A stretch of DNA of 64,000 nucleotides from Peristeroidobacter soli (GTDB taxonomy: Bacteria; Pseudomonadota; Gammaproteobacteria; Steroidobacterales; Steroidobacteraceae): NCBI RefSeq assembly GCF_004138485.1, contig NZ_RYEV01000007.1, positions 124,001 through 188,000 of the forward strand, read 5' to 3'. Both the position numbers and the translations under genes were made by a program. The notes beneath the pieces were generated by a model. The model was not told the DNA's origin. It saw nothing but the letters and a program-made list of their open reading frames with translations, and did not search any database. Positions 7,687 through 16,531 of this stretch are shown here, piece by piece; the stretch's first letter is position 1; every line of letters begins with the position of its first letter.

Positions 7687-10164
7687 GTGAGCAGCGTGAT
7701 CTGGTTCCTGGTGTTCGTGCTTGGCGCACTGACGCTCGCTTATAACCGCGCTTCGTTACTGACGACGACGCTCGCGTACGGCGGCGGCCTGCTGGCGTAC
7801 GGTTGGTTCGGCAACCCCTCCTTCCCTTGGCTGGTCGTGCTGTGGGCGGTGCTCGCGGTGCTGGTGTTCCTCAACATCGATGCACTGCGCATTCGCTTCA
7901 TCTCACGCCCCTTCCTGCGCACCTATCGACGCATGCTGCCGTCGATGTCACAAACCGAGAAAGACGCGCTCGAAGCCGGCACCGTGTGGTGGGATGGCGA
8001 ACTGTTCACCGGCGGCCCCGACTGGGAAAAACTGCTGTCGGCGGCCGCGCCGAAACTCACCGCCGAAGAACAGGCCTTCATCGACGGCCCGTGCGAAGAG
8101 CTGTGCCGCATGATCGACGATTGGGACATCACCCATCGTCGCGCCGACCTGCCGCCGCACCTCTGGGACTTCGTCAAGAACAAAGGTTTCTTCGCGATGA
8201 TCATCCCGAAGAAATATGGCGGTCTGGAATTCTCCGCGTACGCTCACTCGTGCGTGCTCGTGAAGCTGTCGAGCCGCTCGGGCGTCGTGGCATCGACCGT
8301 CGCCGTGCCGAACTCGCTCGGCCCCGGCGAATTGCTGCTCCACTACGGCACGCAGGAACAACGCGACTACTATCTCCCGCGTCTCGCCCGGGGCGAAGAA
8401 GTGCCTTGCTTCGCATTGACCGGTCCACGCGCGGGCTCGGATGCCGCGTCGATTCCGGATTTCGGCGTGGTCTGCAAAGGAACGTTCGAGGGCCGCGAGA
8501 TCGTTGGCGTGAAGCTGAACTTCAGCAAGCGCTACATCACGCTCGCACCGGTCGCGACCGTCATCGGTCTGGCGTTCAAGCTGTTCGATCCGGACAAGCT
8601 GCTCGGCGAAGACAAGACCGACTACGGCATCACCTGCGCCCTGATTCCGCGTAACACGCCGGGCATCACCATCGGCCGTCGTCACTTCCCGATGAACGCG
8701 CCGTTCCAGAACGGACCGATCCAGGGCAAGGATGTATTCGTACCGCTGGATTATCTGATCGGCGGCATCAAGATGGCCGGTCAGGGCTGGCGCATGCTGG
8801 TCGAGCAGTTGTCGGTCGGCCGCTGTATCTCGCTGCCATCGAGCGCGACGGGTGCGGCGAAGGCAGCAGTGTTCGCTACCGGCGCTTACTCTCGGATTCG
8901 CCGGCAGTTCAATGTTTCCGTCAGTCAGTTCGAAGGCGTGATGGAGGTGATGGCCCGCATGACGGGCACGACATACATCATGGACGCCGCGCGCTCCGTC
9001 ACCGCCGGTGCGATCGATGGTGGCGAGAAGCCGTCGGTGCCGTCGGCGATGTTGAAGTATCACCTCACCGAATACGGCCGCCAGATCGCCAACGACGCAA
9101 TGGATATTCACGGCGGCAAGGGCATCTGCCTCGGCCCGAAGAATTATCTCGGCCGCAGTTACCAGATCGTGCCGGTCGCCATCACCGTGGAAGGCGCCAA
9201 CCTGCTGACGCGCAGCCTGATCATCTTCGGCCAGGGCGCGATTCGCTGTCATCCGTTCGTGTTGCGTGAGATGAACGCCGCGAAGGAAAAGGACAAGCGC
9301 AAGGGCACGATCGAGTTCGACAAGGCGCTGTTCGGCCACATTGGTTTCACGATCAGCAATGCCGTGCGCTCGATGGTGATGGCGCTGACGCTCGCCCGCT
9401 TCTCGAAAGTCCCGGACGCGGGCCCGACCAAGCGTTTCTATCAACACATCAATCGATTCAGCGCCTCGTTCGCGTTCGCCACCGACGTGGCCATGCTGTC
9501 GCTCGGCGGCTATCTCAAGAAGAAAGAAAGCCTGTCGGCGCGCCTCGGTGATGTGCTGTCGTGCATGTATCTGGCGTCGATGGTGCTGAAGCACTACGAA
9601 AACCAGGGCCGCCAGGAAGCGGATCTGCCGATGGTCGAATGGGCTTGCCGCACGCTGCTGTACAAGGCTCAGGAACAATTGCACAGCTTCCTGCGCAACT
9701 TCCCGAACCGGTTCCTCGCGGCGTTCATGCGGCTGTTCATTTTCCCCCGCGGCCAGACGTATCACGCGCCGTCGGATCCGCTCAGCCACCAGCTGGTCGA
9801 GCAGATCATGCATCCGACCATCACACGCGATCGCCTGACCGATGGCGTTTATCGCACGGTCGAGCCGACCAACGCGCTGGGCCTGCTGCACGAAGCGCTG
9901 GTATTGAGCGAGACCGCCGAGCCACTGGAAAAGCGCATTCGCGTCGACGGCGTGAAGACCGGCAAAGTCACGGCACTCGATCTGCCGGGACAGATACAGC
10001 AGGCGCTGGCAGCGGGCATCCTGTCCGAAACCGAAGCGGCGATGCTGCGCGACTACGATCGTCGCGTGATGGACATCATCCACGTCGACGACTTCAACAC
10101 CGAAGACCTGGCCGCCGGCCATCAGCCGGTCGAGCTAAGGCAGGTGCGGGTCGGCAACGCGTAA
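7687..10164 (+). CDS. fadE: FadE-type acyl-CoA dehydrogenase
   Basis: 825 aa; E. coli FadE is 814. Two to three N-terminal hydrophobic segments (residues about 3-65) anchor it to the inner membrane. Then comes the acyl-CoA dehydrogenase N-terminal domain (KKYGGLEFSAYAHS), the FAD/substrate region (CFALTGPRAGSDAASIPD), the C-terminal helical domain with ANDAMDIHGGKGICLGPKN, and the extra DUF1974-like C-terminal region special to FadE. It catalyses the first, FAD-dependent step of fatty acid beta-oxidation. Monocistronic between a terminator and a convergent gene. Confidence 0.95.
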   Translation: MSSVIWFLVFVLGALTLAYNRASLLTTTLAYGGGLLAYGWFGNPSFPWLVVLWAVLAVLVFLNIDALRIRFISRPFLRTYRRMLPSMSQTEKDALEAGTVWWDGELFTGGPDWEKLLSAAAPKLTAEEQAFIDGPCEELCRMIDDWDITHRRADLPPHLWDFVKNKGFFAMIIPKKYGGLEFSAYAHSCVLVKLSSRSGVVASTVAVPNSLGPGELLLHYGTQEQRDYYLPRLARGEEVPCFALTGPRAGSDAASIPDFGVVCKGTFEGREIVGVKLNFSKRYITLAPVATVIGLAFKLFDPDKLLGEDKTDYGITCALIPRNTPGITIGRRHFPMNAPFQNGPIQGKDVFVPLDYLIGGIKMAGQGWRMLVEQLSVGRCISLPSSATGAAKAAVFATGAYSRIRRQFNVSVSQFEGVMEVMARMTGTTYIMDAARSVTAGAIDGGEKPSVPSAMLKYHLTEYGRQIANDAMDIHGGKGICLGPKNYLGRSYQIVPVAITVEGANLLTRSLIIFGQGAIRCHPFVLREMNAAKEKDKRKGTIEFDKALFGHIGFTISNAVRSMVMALTLARFSKVPDAGPTKRFYQHINRFSASFAFATDVAMLSLGGYLKKKESLSARLGDVLSCMYLASMVLKHYENQGRQEADLPMVEWACRTLLYKAQEQLHSFLRNFPNRFLAAFMRLFIFPRGQTYHAPSDPLSHQLVEQIMHPTITRDRLTDGVYRTVEPTNALGLLHEALVLSETAEPLEKRIRVDGVKTGKVTALDLPGQIQQALAAGILSETEAAMLRDYDRRVMDIIHVDDFNTEDLAAGHQPVELRQVRVGNA

Positions 10165-10165
10165 C

Positions 10166-11089
10166 TCAAAACTTACATCGCCATTCGGAATCTTGCCAAG
10201 TTTGAGAATGGATTTTCTGAATGGTAAGGACGCCGGCGCCAGGTCCGACCGCTGCCGTGAACATTGCAAAGCTCCTTTTTGGCGAGCGTTTAACGACAGC
10301 GCGGCGCTGACTTTCCAATGCCTCTCGCTGCTCGGCTGAGAGGTTTACGGAAAACGACTGGCCCTGACCGCAAGGAGTAAATGTCAGGGCTCGATCGTCG
10401 AACGCCAGGAAGCCCTTGTACACCCGCACTTCCTCCGGCCGCAGGGGAGGCTTGAGGTCTTGCACATCAGCCCGGCGCAGCAGTATTACGCGCTCGATAA
10501 CCGCATCTGGATCGGTCATAGGTGCCGACAACTGCGCAACGATTCGTGACTGAGCCCGGCGCCTGGGAAAAGCCGTTGGGTACGAGAACTCAATGCCGCT
10601 CTTCGTTGCATCGTACGGAAACCCCGTTATTCCGTTGAAGCTCGACCAATTGGCGAAATCAGCGCGAATATTCGAGTCGACGCCGCCGATGGCATGTCGA
10701 GCGTCGCGCAATAGCGCTCCGGGCACTAACGCGCGATAGGCCAAAGCCATCTTTTCCTCTTCGTTGGTGTGAATCAGCTCTGAGAGAAAGCGCGCTTCGT
10801 ACCTCAGCGCAACGCCCAGGGTGAGCGTCAGCCCGTAGACGATCAGCACCCTTCTTCTGCTTCGTTCTCCGAACCACAAAGACAGAGCGGGATACGCCAG
10901 GCCAGACAACAAACCGAGGAATCCCATCAGCAGCAGAATCTTCGAGATGAATGATCCCGACACGACTGCCGAATGGTAGTGAGCACCGTAGGGAAACGTC
11001 GAAACGAACACATACCCGCCAAACAGGTATGCCAGCACGGGAATCGACGCAGCGAGCAACGCAAGTACCGTTAGTTTTCCGTATGGCAT
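10166..11089 (-). CDS. uncharacterised membrane protein
   Basis: 307 aa from ATG 11089 (MPYGKLTVLALL), preceded by AGGAG 9 nt upstream; the frame is open to 11275 but this start has the best ribosome site. Three hydrophobic segments (about residues 6-30, 45-75, 84-102) precede a soluble C-terminal half with no motif I recognise. Several positively charged stretches follow the helices. The stop lies 1 nt beyond the fadE stop on the other strand. No function can be offered. Confidence 0.6.
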   Translation of the reverse strand: MPYGKLTVLALLAASIPVLAYLFGGYVFVSTFPYGAHYHSAVVSGSFISKILLLMGFLGLLSGLAYPALSLWFGERSRRRVLIVYGLTLTLGVALRYEARFLSELIHTNEEEKMALAYRALVPGALLRDARHAIGGVDSNIRADFANWSSFNGITGFPYDATKSGIEFSYPTAFPRRRAQSRIVAQLSAPMTDPDAVIERVILLRRADVQDLKPPLRPEEVRVYKGFLAFDDRALTFTPCGQGQSFSVNLSAEQREALESQRRAVVKRSPKRSFAMFTAAVGPGAGVLTIQKIHSQTWQDSEWRCKF

Positions 11090-11345
11090 GTCTTCAGGCT
11101 CCTGACGCCGCGAATGAACCGCGAGCAAACTGTCGGCTTCGACATTCTCCCACAGAGCCCCATGCTTCTCCTCCATGTGGCATTGAGATGGACAGGTGCT
11201 TCCACCGCCTTCCCCTCGCGAGTACATTACGGCCGTGCACCTCTCGAGTGCGCTCTCGTTTTGCGTGCGACTCAATCCGACCCGCCGGTTGCCGCGAACC
11301 AGGAGCGTACCTGTCGACGCTCATCCCCATCGGAGTCCTTCAAGA

Positions 11346-11789
11346 ATGAAACGCCAACTCAAGACTCGCTACATGCTCGCCGCGACCGCCGCTCTTTGCA
11401 TCGGCGCCGCCCTGGCCATGGCCGATGACGTGAAGCGCACAGCTTCGCCGGCCGGCGCCGAGGTGTATTTCATCGCACCGGCAGACGGCGCGACGGTGAC
11501 CAGCCCGGTCACGGTGAAGTTCGGCCTGAAGGGCATGGGCATCGCCCCGGCCGGCATCCAGTTCGACAACAGCGGCCATCATCACCTCATCATCGACGCC
11601 GACCTGCCGCCCGCCGGCGCGCCGATTCCGACCGACGCGAATCACGTGCACTTCGGCAAGGGCCAGACCGAAACCACCCTCGAGCTCAAGCCCGGCAAGC
11701 ACACGTTGCAGCTGTTGCTCGGCGACTTCGGCCACGTCCCGCACGATCCGATCGTGACTTCCAAGAAAATCACGATCACGGTGAAGTGA
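11346..11789 (+). CDS. secreted DUF4399 domain protein
   Basis: 147 aa from ATG 11346 (MKRQLKTRYMLAATAALC), which gives a standard signal peptide cleaved near ALAMA; the longer upstream frame is unlikely. The mature part carries PADGATVTSPVTVKFGLKGMG and the His-rich NSGHHHLIID, typical of DUF4399, a small periplasmic beta-sandwich of unknown function. The clustered histidines suggest metal binding, but this is inference. Its TGA overlaps the GTG start of dinB. Confidence 0.8.
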   Translation: MKRQLKTRYMLAATAALCIGAALAMADDVKRTASPAGAEVYFIAPADGATVTSPVTVKFGLKGMGIAPAGIQFDNSGHHHLIIDADLPPAGAPIPTDANHVHFGKGQTETTLELKPGKHTLQLLLGDFGHVPHDPIVTSKKITITVK

Positions 11790-12958
11790 CGCGATCCATC
11801 CTGCATGTGGACATGGACGCGTTCTACGCGTCCGTGGAGATGCGCGACAATCCTGAGTTGCGCGGCAAGCCAGTGATCGTAGGCGGCCTCGGCGGGCGTG
11901 GTGTCGTCGCGGCCGCTTCCTACGAAGTGCGCAAATACGGCGTGCATTCCGCCATGCCGATGCGCGAGGCGTTGAAGCGCTGCCCTCACGCGGCGTGCGT
12001 CCGACCGCGCTTCGATCGTTATAAAGCGGTCTCCAATACCGTCTTCGAGATTTTCCATCGATTCACGCCCTTGGTTCAGGGGCTGTCACTGGACGAAGCC
12101 TTCCTCGATGTGACTCACAGCCAGGCGGCCCTTGGCTCGGCGGAGTCCATTGCGAAACAGATCAAGCAGCTCATCTTCAAGGAAACCGAGCTGACGGCGT
12201 CGGTGGGGGTGGCTCCCAACAAGCTGGTTGCGAAGATTGCCTCCGATCTGCGCAAGCCGGATGGATTGGTCGTCGTGTCGCCCGAGCAGGTCACCGCGAT
12301 TCTCGATCCGCTGCCGATTCGCCGGCTGCACGGGCTCGGCAACAAGACCTCTCCTTTGCTCGAGCGAATCGGCATCGTGACCCTTCGGGATCTTCGGCTC
12401 GCGCCGGATGCCACGTTGCGGTCGGTGTTTGGGAAATACACGTCGCAGATGAAGGCGCGTGCGGCGGGTGAAGACGATCGGCCGGTCATTCCCGACTACG
12501 ACGAGAAACAGATTTCTTCCGAAACGACGTTCGACAAGGACATCGCGGATCCTTCACGGCTCCATGCCGAACTGGTCCAGCTGGCGGATCGGACCGCGGC
12601 CCGGTTGCGATCGCAGGGATGGTTGTCGGAGCGAGTGACGGTGAAGATTCGGCGTCACGATTTCAAAACATACACGCGGCAGTGCGCGGTTCGACCGGCG
12701 ACTCAGGAAACGAAGCCTCTCGCCGCTGCGGCGGCAAAACTGCTCGATGAGTGGATCAAGGCTCAGCCGCGCACCGCGATTCGGCTACTCGGCGTTGGCG
12801 CTGGAGATCTCACCGCTCAGCCGCAGCTGGAATTGTTTTCGGCGCAGGAATCGAAGAAGAATCAGCACCTCGATGCGACGCTCGACGACATCCGGGCAAA
12901 GTTTGGGAACGCGGCGGTTTCGCGGGCGAGCTCGCTGAAGAATCGCGAGCCGCACTAA
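11786..12958 (+). CDS. dinB: DNA polymerase IV (Y-family)
   Basis: 390 aa, GTG start at 11786 inside the previous stop (GTGA). Y-family signature at the very start (ILHVDMDAFYASVE, catalytic Asp pair) and LSLDEAFLDVT (catalytic Asp-Glu). The helix-hairpin-helix (LHGLGNKTSPLLERIGI) and little-finger domain follow. No QLxLF-type clamp motif is certain; PQLELFS near residue 350 is the likely beta-clamp binding site. Error-prone translesion polymerase. No LexA box was recognised. Confidence 0.95.
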   Translation: MTRSILHVDMDAFYASVEMRDNPELRGKPVIVGGLGGRGVVAAASYEVRKYGVHSAMPMREALKRCPHAACVRPRFDRYKAVSNTVFEIFHRFTPLVQGLSLDEAFLDVTHSQAALGSAESIAKQIKQLIFKETELTASVGVAPNKLVAKIASDLRKPDGLVVVSPEQVTAILDPLPIRRLHGLGNKTSPLLERIGIVTLRDLRLAPDATLRSVFGKYTSQMKARAAGEDDRPVIPDYDEKQISSETTFDKDIADPSRLHAELVQLADRTAARLRSQGWLSERVTVKIRRHDFKTYTRQCAVRPATQETKPLAAAAAKLLDEWIKAQPRTAIRLLGVGAGDLTAQPQLELFSAQESKKNQHLDATLDDIRAKFGNAAVSRASSLKNREPH

Positions 12959-13284
12959 GCCGCAACAGTGATGCCGGCTGCATTGGCCCGACGCGCGGGC
13001 TGCACGACGATCTGGACATGCTGGTCCAGCGACACCAACGCATGCATCAATCGTTCGAGCGAGATGTTCTGAAGCTTGTGGCGCCGGACCTGAGACACCT
13101 TGGGTTGACTCATGCCGATGACGGCGGCGGCCTCGGTCTGGCTCAGGCCGCGCTGGTCGATCAACGCGTTGAGCTTCATCGCGAGGATCACCTTTACCGA
13201 CAACTCTTCCGCGTCCTCGAAGCCGAGGTCCACCAGAACATTGCGGGTGCCCTTGGGATTCTTGCCTTTGCTCCGGCTCATCAC
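12955..13284 (-). CDS. XRE/HigA-like antitoxin
   Basis: 109 aa. A helix-turn-helix lies at about residues 35-75 (RGLSQTEAAAVIGMSQPKVSQVRRHKL), matching XRE-family antitoxins of the HigA/RelB-associated type. It is the downstream partner of the toxin gene: ATG 13284 overlaps the toxin's stop by 4 nt. Such antitoxins neutralise the toxin and repress the pair's promoter. The 3' end overlaps the dinB stop by 4 nt. Confidence 0.82.
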   Translation of the reverse strand: MMSRSKGKNPKGTRNVLVDLGFEDAEELSVKVILAMKLNALIDQRGLSQTEAAAVIGMSQPKVSQVRRHKLQNISLERLMHALVSLDQHVQIVVQPARRANAAGITVAA

Positions 13285-13694
13285 ACTCTCCTTGTCGCCC
13301 TATAGCGGGCGATCACAGCCTTCAATCGCTTCTCGACCAACTCCACATCGGGCCGCGGTGTCGCAATGCCCGACTTGGACTTCTTCTGAAACGCATGTAG
13401 CACATGCACCGCATCGCCAACTCGCACCATATAAACAGCGCGGAAAGTGTCGCCGCGGTGATCCTCCACCAGCTCATACACTCCGGAGCCGTTGCCTTTC
13501 CATGGCTTGGCAGACTCTGGCGTGGCCCCTCGCTGCACGACATACAGCGCAACGCCCATGTCCTTCTGTACCGCGACAGGGAATTCCTTGAACTCCTTTT
13601 TCGAGGAACCTTCCCAATACAAGGGCTTTGGCGCCTCGATGGAAACTATACCCGTTCGGGAATAAATATCAAGTGATGTAATTAATCTGGGCAT
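13281..13694 (-). CDS. HigB/Gp49-like (RelE superfamily) toxin
   Basis: 137 aa if ATG 13694 (MPRLITSLDIYS) is used; the true start may be further in, since the family core begins near KPLYWEGSSKKEFKEFP. The segment GVYELVEDHRGDTFRAVYMV followed by VHVLHAFQKKSKSGIATPR is the Gp49/HigB pattern of ribosome-dependent mRNA interferases (Lys/Arg and His-rich). Toxin first, antitoxin second, 4-nt overlap, as in HigBA. Start uncertain, function by homology. Confidence 0.8.
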   Translation of the reverse strand: MPRLITSLDIYSRTGIVSIEAPKPLYWEGSSKKEFKEFPVAVQKDMGVALYVVQRGATPESAKPWKGNGSGVYELVEDHRGDTFRAVYMVRVGDAVHVLHAFQKKSKSGIATPRPDVELVEKRLKAVIARYRATRRV

Positions 13695-13803
13695 CCTTGC
13701 CAACACTCCGCAGCAACGACATAACATCCGCGACTTCCACTTAAGGCGTATCCAGCTCGCGAGCGCACGGCTACATTTGCGCGTGGCTCGCGGAGCCGAG
13801 TCA

Positions 13804-14625
13804 TTACGAAGCCGATCTCCTCCTACTCAACGAAATGCGAGGCGACAGTTGCAACTTCCTCGCGCGCAGCCGAGGTGAAGCTAGAGCAGGGGCGATGCGC
13901 GGGTGTCGGCGAGAGAGTTCGCACGACACTTCCAACTCCGCGGCGATGAGTTGAACACCGAGCAATCGCGTGGCATGGAGTCGGCGCGTATCGTTGGAAG
14001 CCGCGAAGCGGATCAGATCCGGCCAGAAGGCGGGGTTCGTCGGCCAGCGAGGCATCATCAGTTCGCCGTAGCTTCCCGCGATACATCGGATCTGCCACAG
14101 CGGCGTATTGATCAGGCGCCTCGCCGTCGCGTATGGCATCGCATACATCATGCGCCCAGCCATCACGTTCTTACCCGCGACATGCGAGGCCTCCATCAGC
14201 GCCAGCTCGCAGAAGGAGCATTGCGCCGACGCATCACCCACACGCGCATATCTCTGCACCGCGCTCGACGATGAAGTCGCGCTCTCGCACACCGCATTCC
14301 AGAAGTTCTCATCCTCGAACCCCAGCGAATACAGCGAAAAGGGCATCGCCGCCAGCGTGCGCAATGCGCGCGGTGAAAGCGCGCCGAGAGCTCCGCGCTG
14401 CCGCGGAGGCAGGTACTGCAGCTGTGTTGACGCATCCGTCGCGTCGCGCTCCGCCACGAGCAGTTCCAGATAGTCGAAATTGAGCTGATGAATCCGCGCG
14501 AGCAGCGCAGGATGAAGGATGGGGGCGCCCGCCTCGGTTTCGCGATCGAGAGCCTCGCTCTCGACAACGATTGAATGTGCGCTCGCATCGTTGATCAAAC
14601 ACTCGTCCGTGTGCCTCAGTGACAT
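13804..14625 (-). CDS. conserved-looking protein of unknown function
   Basis: 273 aa, ATG 14625. Not recognised. Helical, with LHPALLARIHQLNFDYLELL near residue 40, then ALRTLAAMPFSLYSLGFEDENFWNAV, a pattern I have seen in small uncharacterised proteobacterial proteins but cannot name. The C-terminal 40 residues are Arg/Ser-rich. It diverges from the FlhC-like gene across 138 nt, which may hold a shared control region. Confidence 0.55.
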   Translation of the reverse strand: MSLRHTDECLINDASAHSIVVESEALDRETEAGAPILHPALLARIHQLNFDYLELLVAERDATDASTQLQYLPPRQRGALGALSPRALRTLAAMPFSLYSLGFEDENFWNAVCESATSSSSAVQRYARVGDASAQCSFCELALMEASHVAGKNVMAGRMMYAMPYATARRLINTPLWQIRCIAGSYGELMMPRWPTNPAFWPDLIRFAASNDTRRLHATRLLGVQLIAAELEVSCELSRRHPRIAPALASPRLRARKLQLSPRISLSRRRSAS

Positions 14626-14763
14626 GTCGCTTCCTTGCGAACTGAAAGGGGCGACGACTGTATTCGGACCTTTACGTGCAGGTCAATTGCGGAGCACACT
14701 ATGCGCGCCGCATGCGACGGCCGCAGACAAGTCAACGGAACGCACACCGAACAGGGAGTTCAC

Positions 14764-15375
14764 ATGGATCTCGAGAACGATTCGTATAGCAACGAGCGCA
14801 GCCGGAACGATCTCGCGCTTCGCATGATTCGCCATGAAGCGCGCACCTGTACGATTCGCGAATGCACCGGCCTCTCCGACGATCGCATTCGCCGTCTCTA
14901 TAAATCCTATGCACACGAACTGAGCGAAACGCCCGTGCGCCGGCACCGAGGGAAGTCGCCGCGGCAAGTGACGTTCTTTGTTCGAAACACACGCACGCAA
15001 TTTGAATCATCGCTGCTGGCGAGCGCGTTCGCGGCGTTCGGTCTCCTGCAACCCGCGGGAACCCAGCCGTCGATCGAATCCGACGATCCGCTCGACTACG
15101 GCCGCCGCTTTTGTGATGCATATGAAACACACCAGCAGTTGCTGAACACGCAAACACTCTCGTTCGAGCACGCGTGGTTCCTGCTTCGACTGCTGAACCA
15201 TAGCGGCGACCTGCGCGCCGTGCGCTGTCGACACTGTGACAGTTACTACCTCAAGGACAAATTCAACCTCTGCCGACATTCCTGTCCGACCTGCAGGCTC
15301 AAGCGAGCGCGCGCCCGTTGCCGCACCAAGCCGTGGAAACCCTGTTCCAGTTCACGCGCTGTAATGCGCGACTGA
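14764..15375 (+). CDS. FlhC-like transcriptional regulator
   Basis: 203 aa from ATG 14764 (MDLENDSYSN), preceded by AGGGAG; the frame is open back to 14635 but without a ribosome site. N-terminal helix-turn-helix (RECTGLSDDRIRRLYKSYAHE). The C-terminal zinc site is C155-x2-C158 ... C174-x2-C177; E. coli FlhC has C-x2-C-x16-C-x2-C. Length and layout match FlhC (192 aa), the DNA- and zinc-binding half of the flagellar master regulator. No flhD or flagellar gene is in the window, so its targets are unknown. Identification rests on motif pattern and is fairly, not fully, secure. Confidence 0.72.
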   Translation: MDLENDSYSNERSRNDLALRMIRHEARTCTIRECTGLSDDRIRRLYKSYAHELSETPVRRHRGKSPRQVTFFVRNTRTQFESSLLASAFAAFGLLQPAGTQPSIESDDPLDYGRRFCDAYETHQQLLNTQTLSFEHAWFLLRLLNHSGDLRAVRCRHCDSYYLKDKFNLCRHSCPTCRLKRARARCRTKPWKPCSSSRAVMRD

Positions 15376-15387
15376 TAAACTGCCGGC

Positions 15388-16341
15388 ATGCCATCGCGCT
15401 CGCCAAACACACTCGCTGGGCCCTACCTGGAACGTGCCGCGCACCGTCGCAAGGACGAGGCGCATGTGCAGGCGGCACTGGCCGATCCGGGGACGCTGTT
15501 CGTACCCGTCTGGCAGACGCGTAACTCCATCCTTCGACAGGGCGATCTGCTGGTCGCCCACTTCGTGACCGGCGTGCAGGCGTTCGCCTCAGCCGGCGCG
15601 ACCGATTACGTGCTCCTCGGCGAATTTCACGGTCACGCCGTATTTGCCGTCGGTCTGTCGGGCGAACGCCCGCAGATGCCCGATCCGGCAGTGGATTTTC
15701 AGGACCTGCGCATGGTCGCGGGCGCGCTGCCGGCGGAAGAGGCGGGGTTGCTGGCCTACGCGCGGGCCATGATCCATTGGCGCGAGACTCACCGGTTCTG
15801 CGGCCGATGTGGCTCGCCGACCGAGGCGGTCGACGGCGGCCATGTGCTCAGATGCAGTAACGAAGCCTGCCGTACGCAGCAGTTTCCGCGCATCGATCCG
15901 GCAGTCATCGTTCTGGTCACGGATGGCGAGCGCGCCCTGCTCGGCCGGCAGGCGGCGTGGCCGCCCGGCCGTTACTCGACCATTGCCGGGTTCGTGGAGC
16001 CGGGGGAAAGCCTCGAAGACGCCGTCGTTCGAGAGGTCCGAGAGGAAACCGGCGTGGATGTGGGCGTGGTGGACTACCATTCATCGCAGCCGTGGCCGTT
16101 CCCGTCGTCGTTGATGCTGGGATTCACGGCGTACGCCCGTAGCACGGATATCTCGCGAGTCGATGACGAGCTAGAGGACGTGCGCTGGTGGACGCGCGAG
16201 GAGATTGCCGGCGGGGCGGTGTCGCTGCCGATCACGCATTCGATCTCCTTCCGGCTGGTCGAGGACTGGTACGACTCGGGCGCCAGCCGCCCGCTGCGCG
16301 AAGAGCCGGGCGTGCGGCTGTGGCAGCTGCCGCGCCGCTGA
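15388..16341 (+). CDS. nudC: NudC, NADH pyrophosphatase / NAD-capped RNA decapping enzyme
   Basis: 317 aa. Zinc ribbon with C138, C141, C156 and C161 (FCGRCG ... RCSNEAC), Nudix box residues 201-223 (GFVEPGESLEDAVVREVREE, full GX5EX7REUXEEXGU) and the NudC-specific SQPWPFPSS just after. It hydrolyses NADH to NMNH and AMP and removes NAD caps from RNA. 12 nt after the FlhC-like gene; ATG start. Confidence 0.95.
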   Translation: MPSRSPNTLAGPYLERAAHRRKDEAHVQAALADPGTLFVPVWQTRNSILRQGDLLVAHFVTGVQAFASAGATDYVLLGEFHGHAVFAVGLSGERPQMPDPAVDFQDLRMVAGALPAEEAGLLAYARAMIHWRETHRFCGRCGSPTEAVDGGHVLRCSNEACRTQQFPRIDPAVIVLVTDGERALLGRQAAWPPGRYSTIAGFVEPGESLEDAVVREVREETGVDVGVVDYHSSQPWPFPSSLMLGFTAYARSTDISRVDDELEDVRWWTREEIAGGAVSLPITHSISFRLVEDWYDSGASRPLREEPGVRLWQLPRR

Positions 16342-16531
16342 CCGCGCGACCCATGCGCCTATTTTCCCCCCTTAGCCCGCAAGTCATGACACTTTAGCGG
16401 TGAATCTCGATAAAACTGGTCTTGCGACCCCCTGGCTCGTCACGGCCAGGGAAGTCGATATGCCCGGTTCGAGTTTTTCTTCTTAGGGCGTGTTCATCCA
16501 CCGTTAGACCTGCTGCTCTACAATCCCCGCC

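Noticed and set aside
7948-10122. 724-aa minus-strand frame opposite fadE
   Set aside because: Mirror frame of a highly biased coding gene; His/Arg/Gln-rich translation without motifs.
10166-11275. Longer form (369 aa) of the unknown membrane protein
   Set aside because: The start at 11089 has AGGAG 9 nt upstream and begins right before the first helix; the extension has no signal or domain character.
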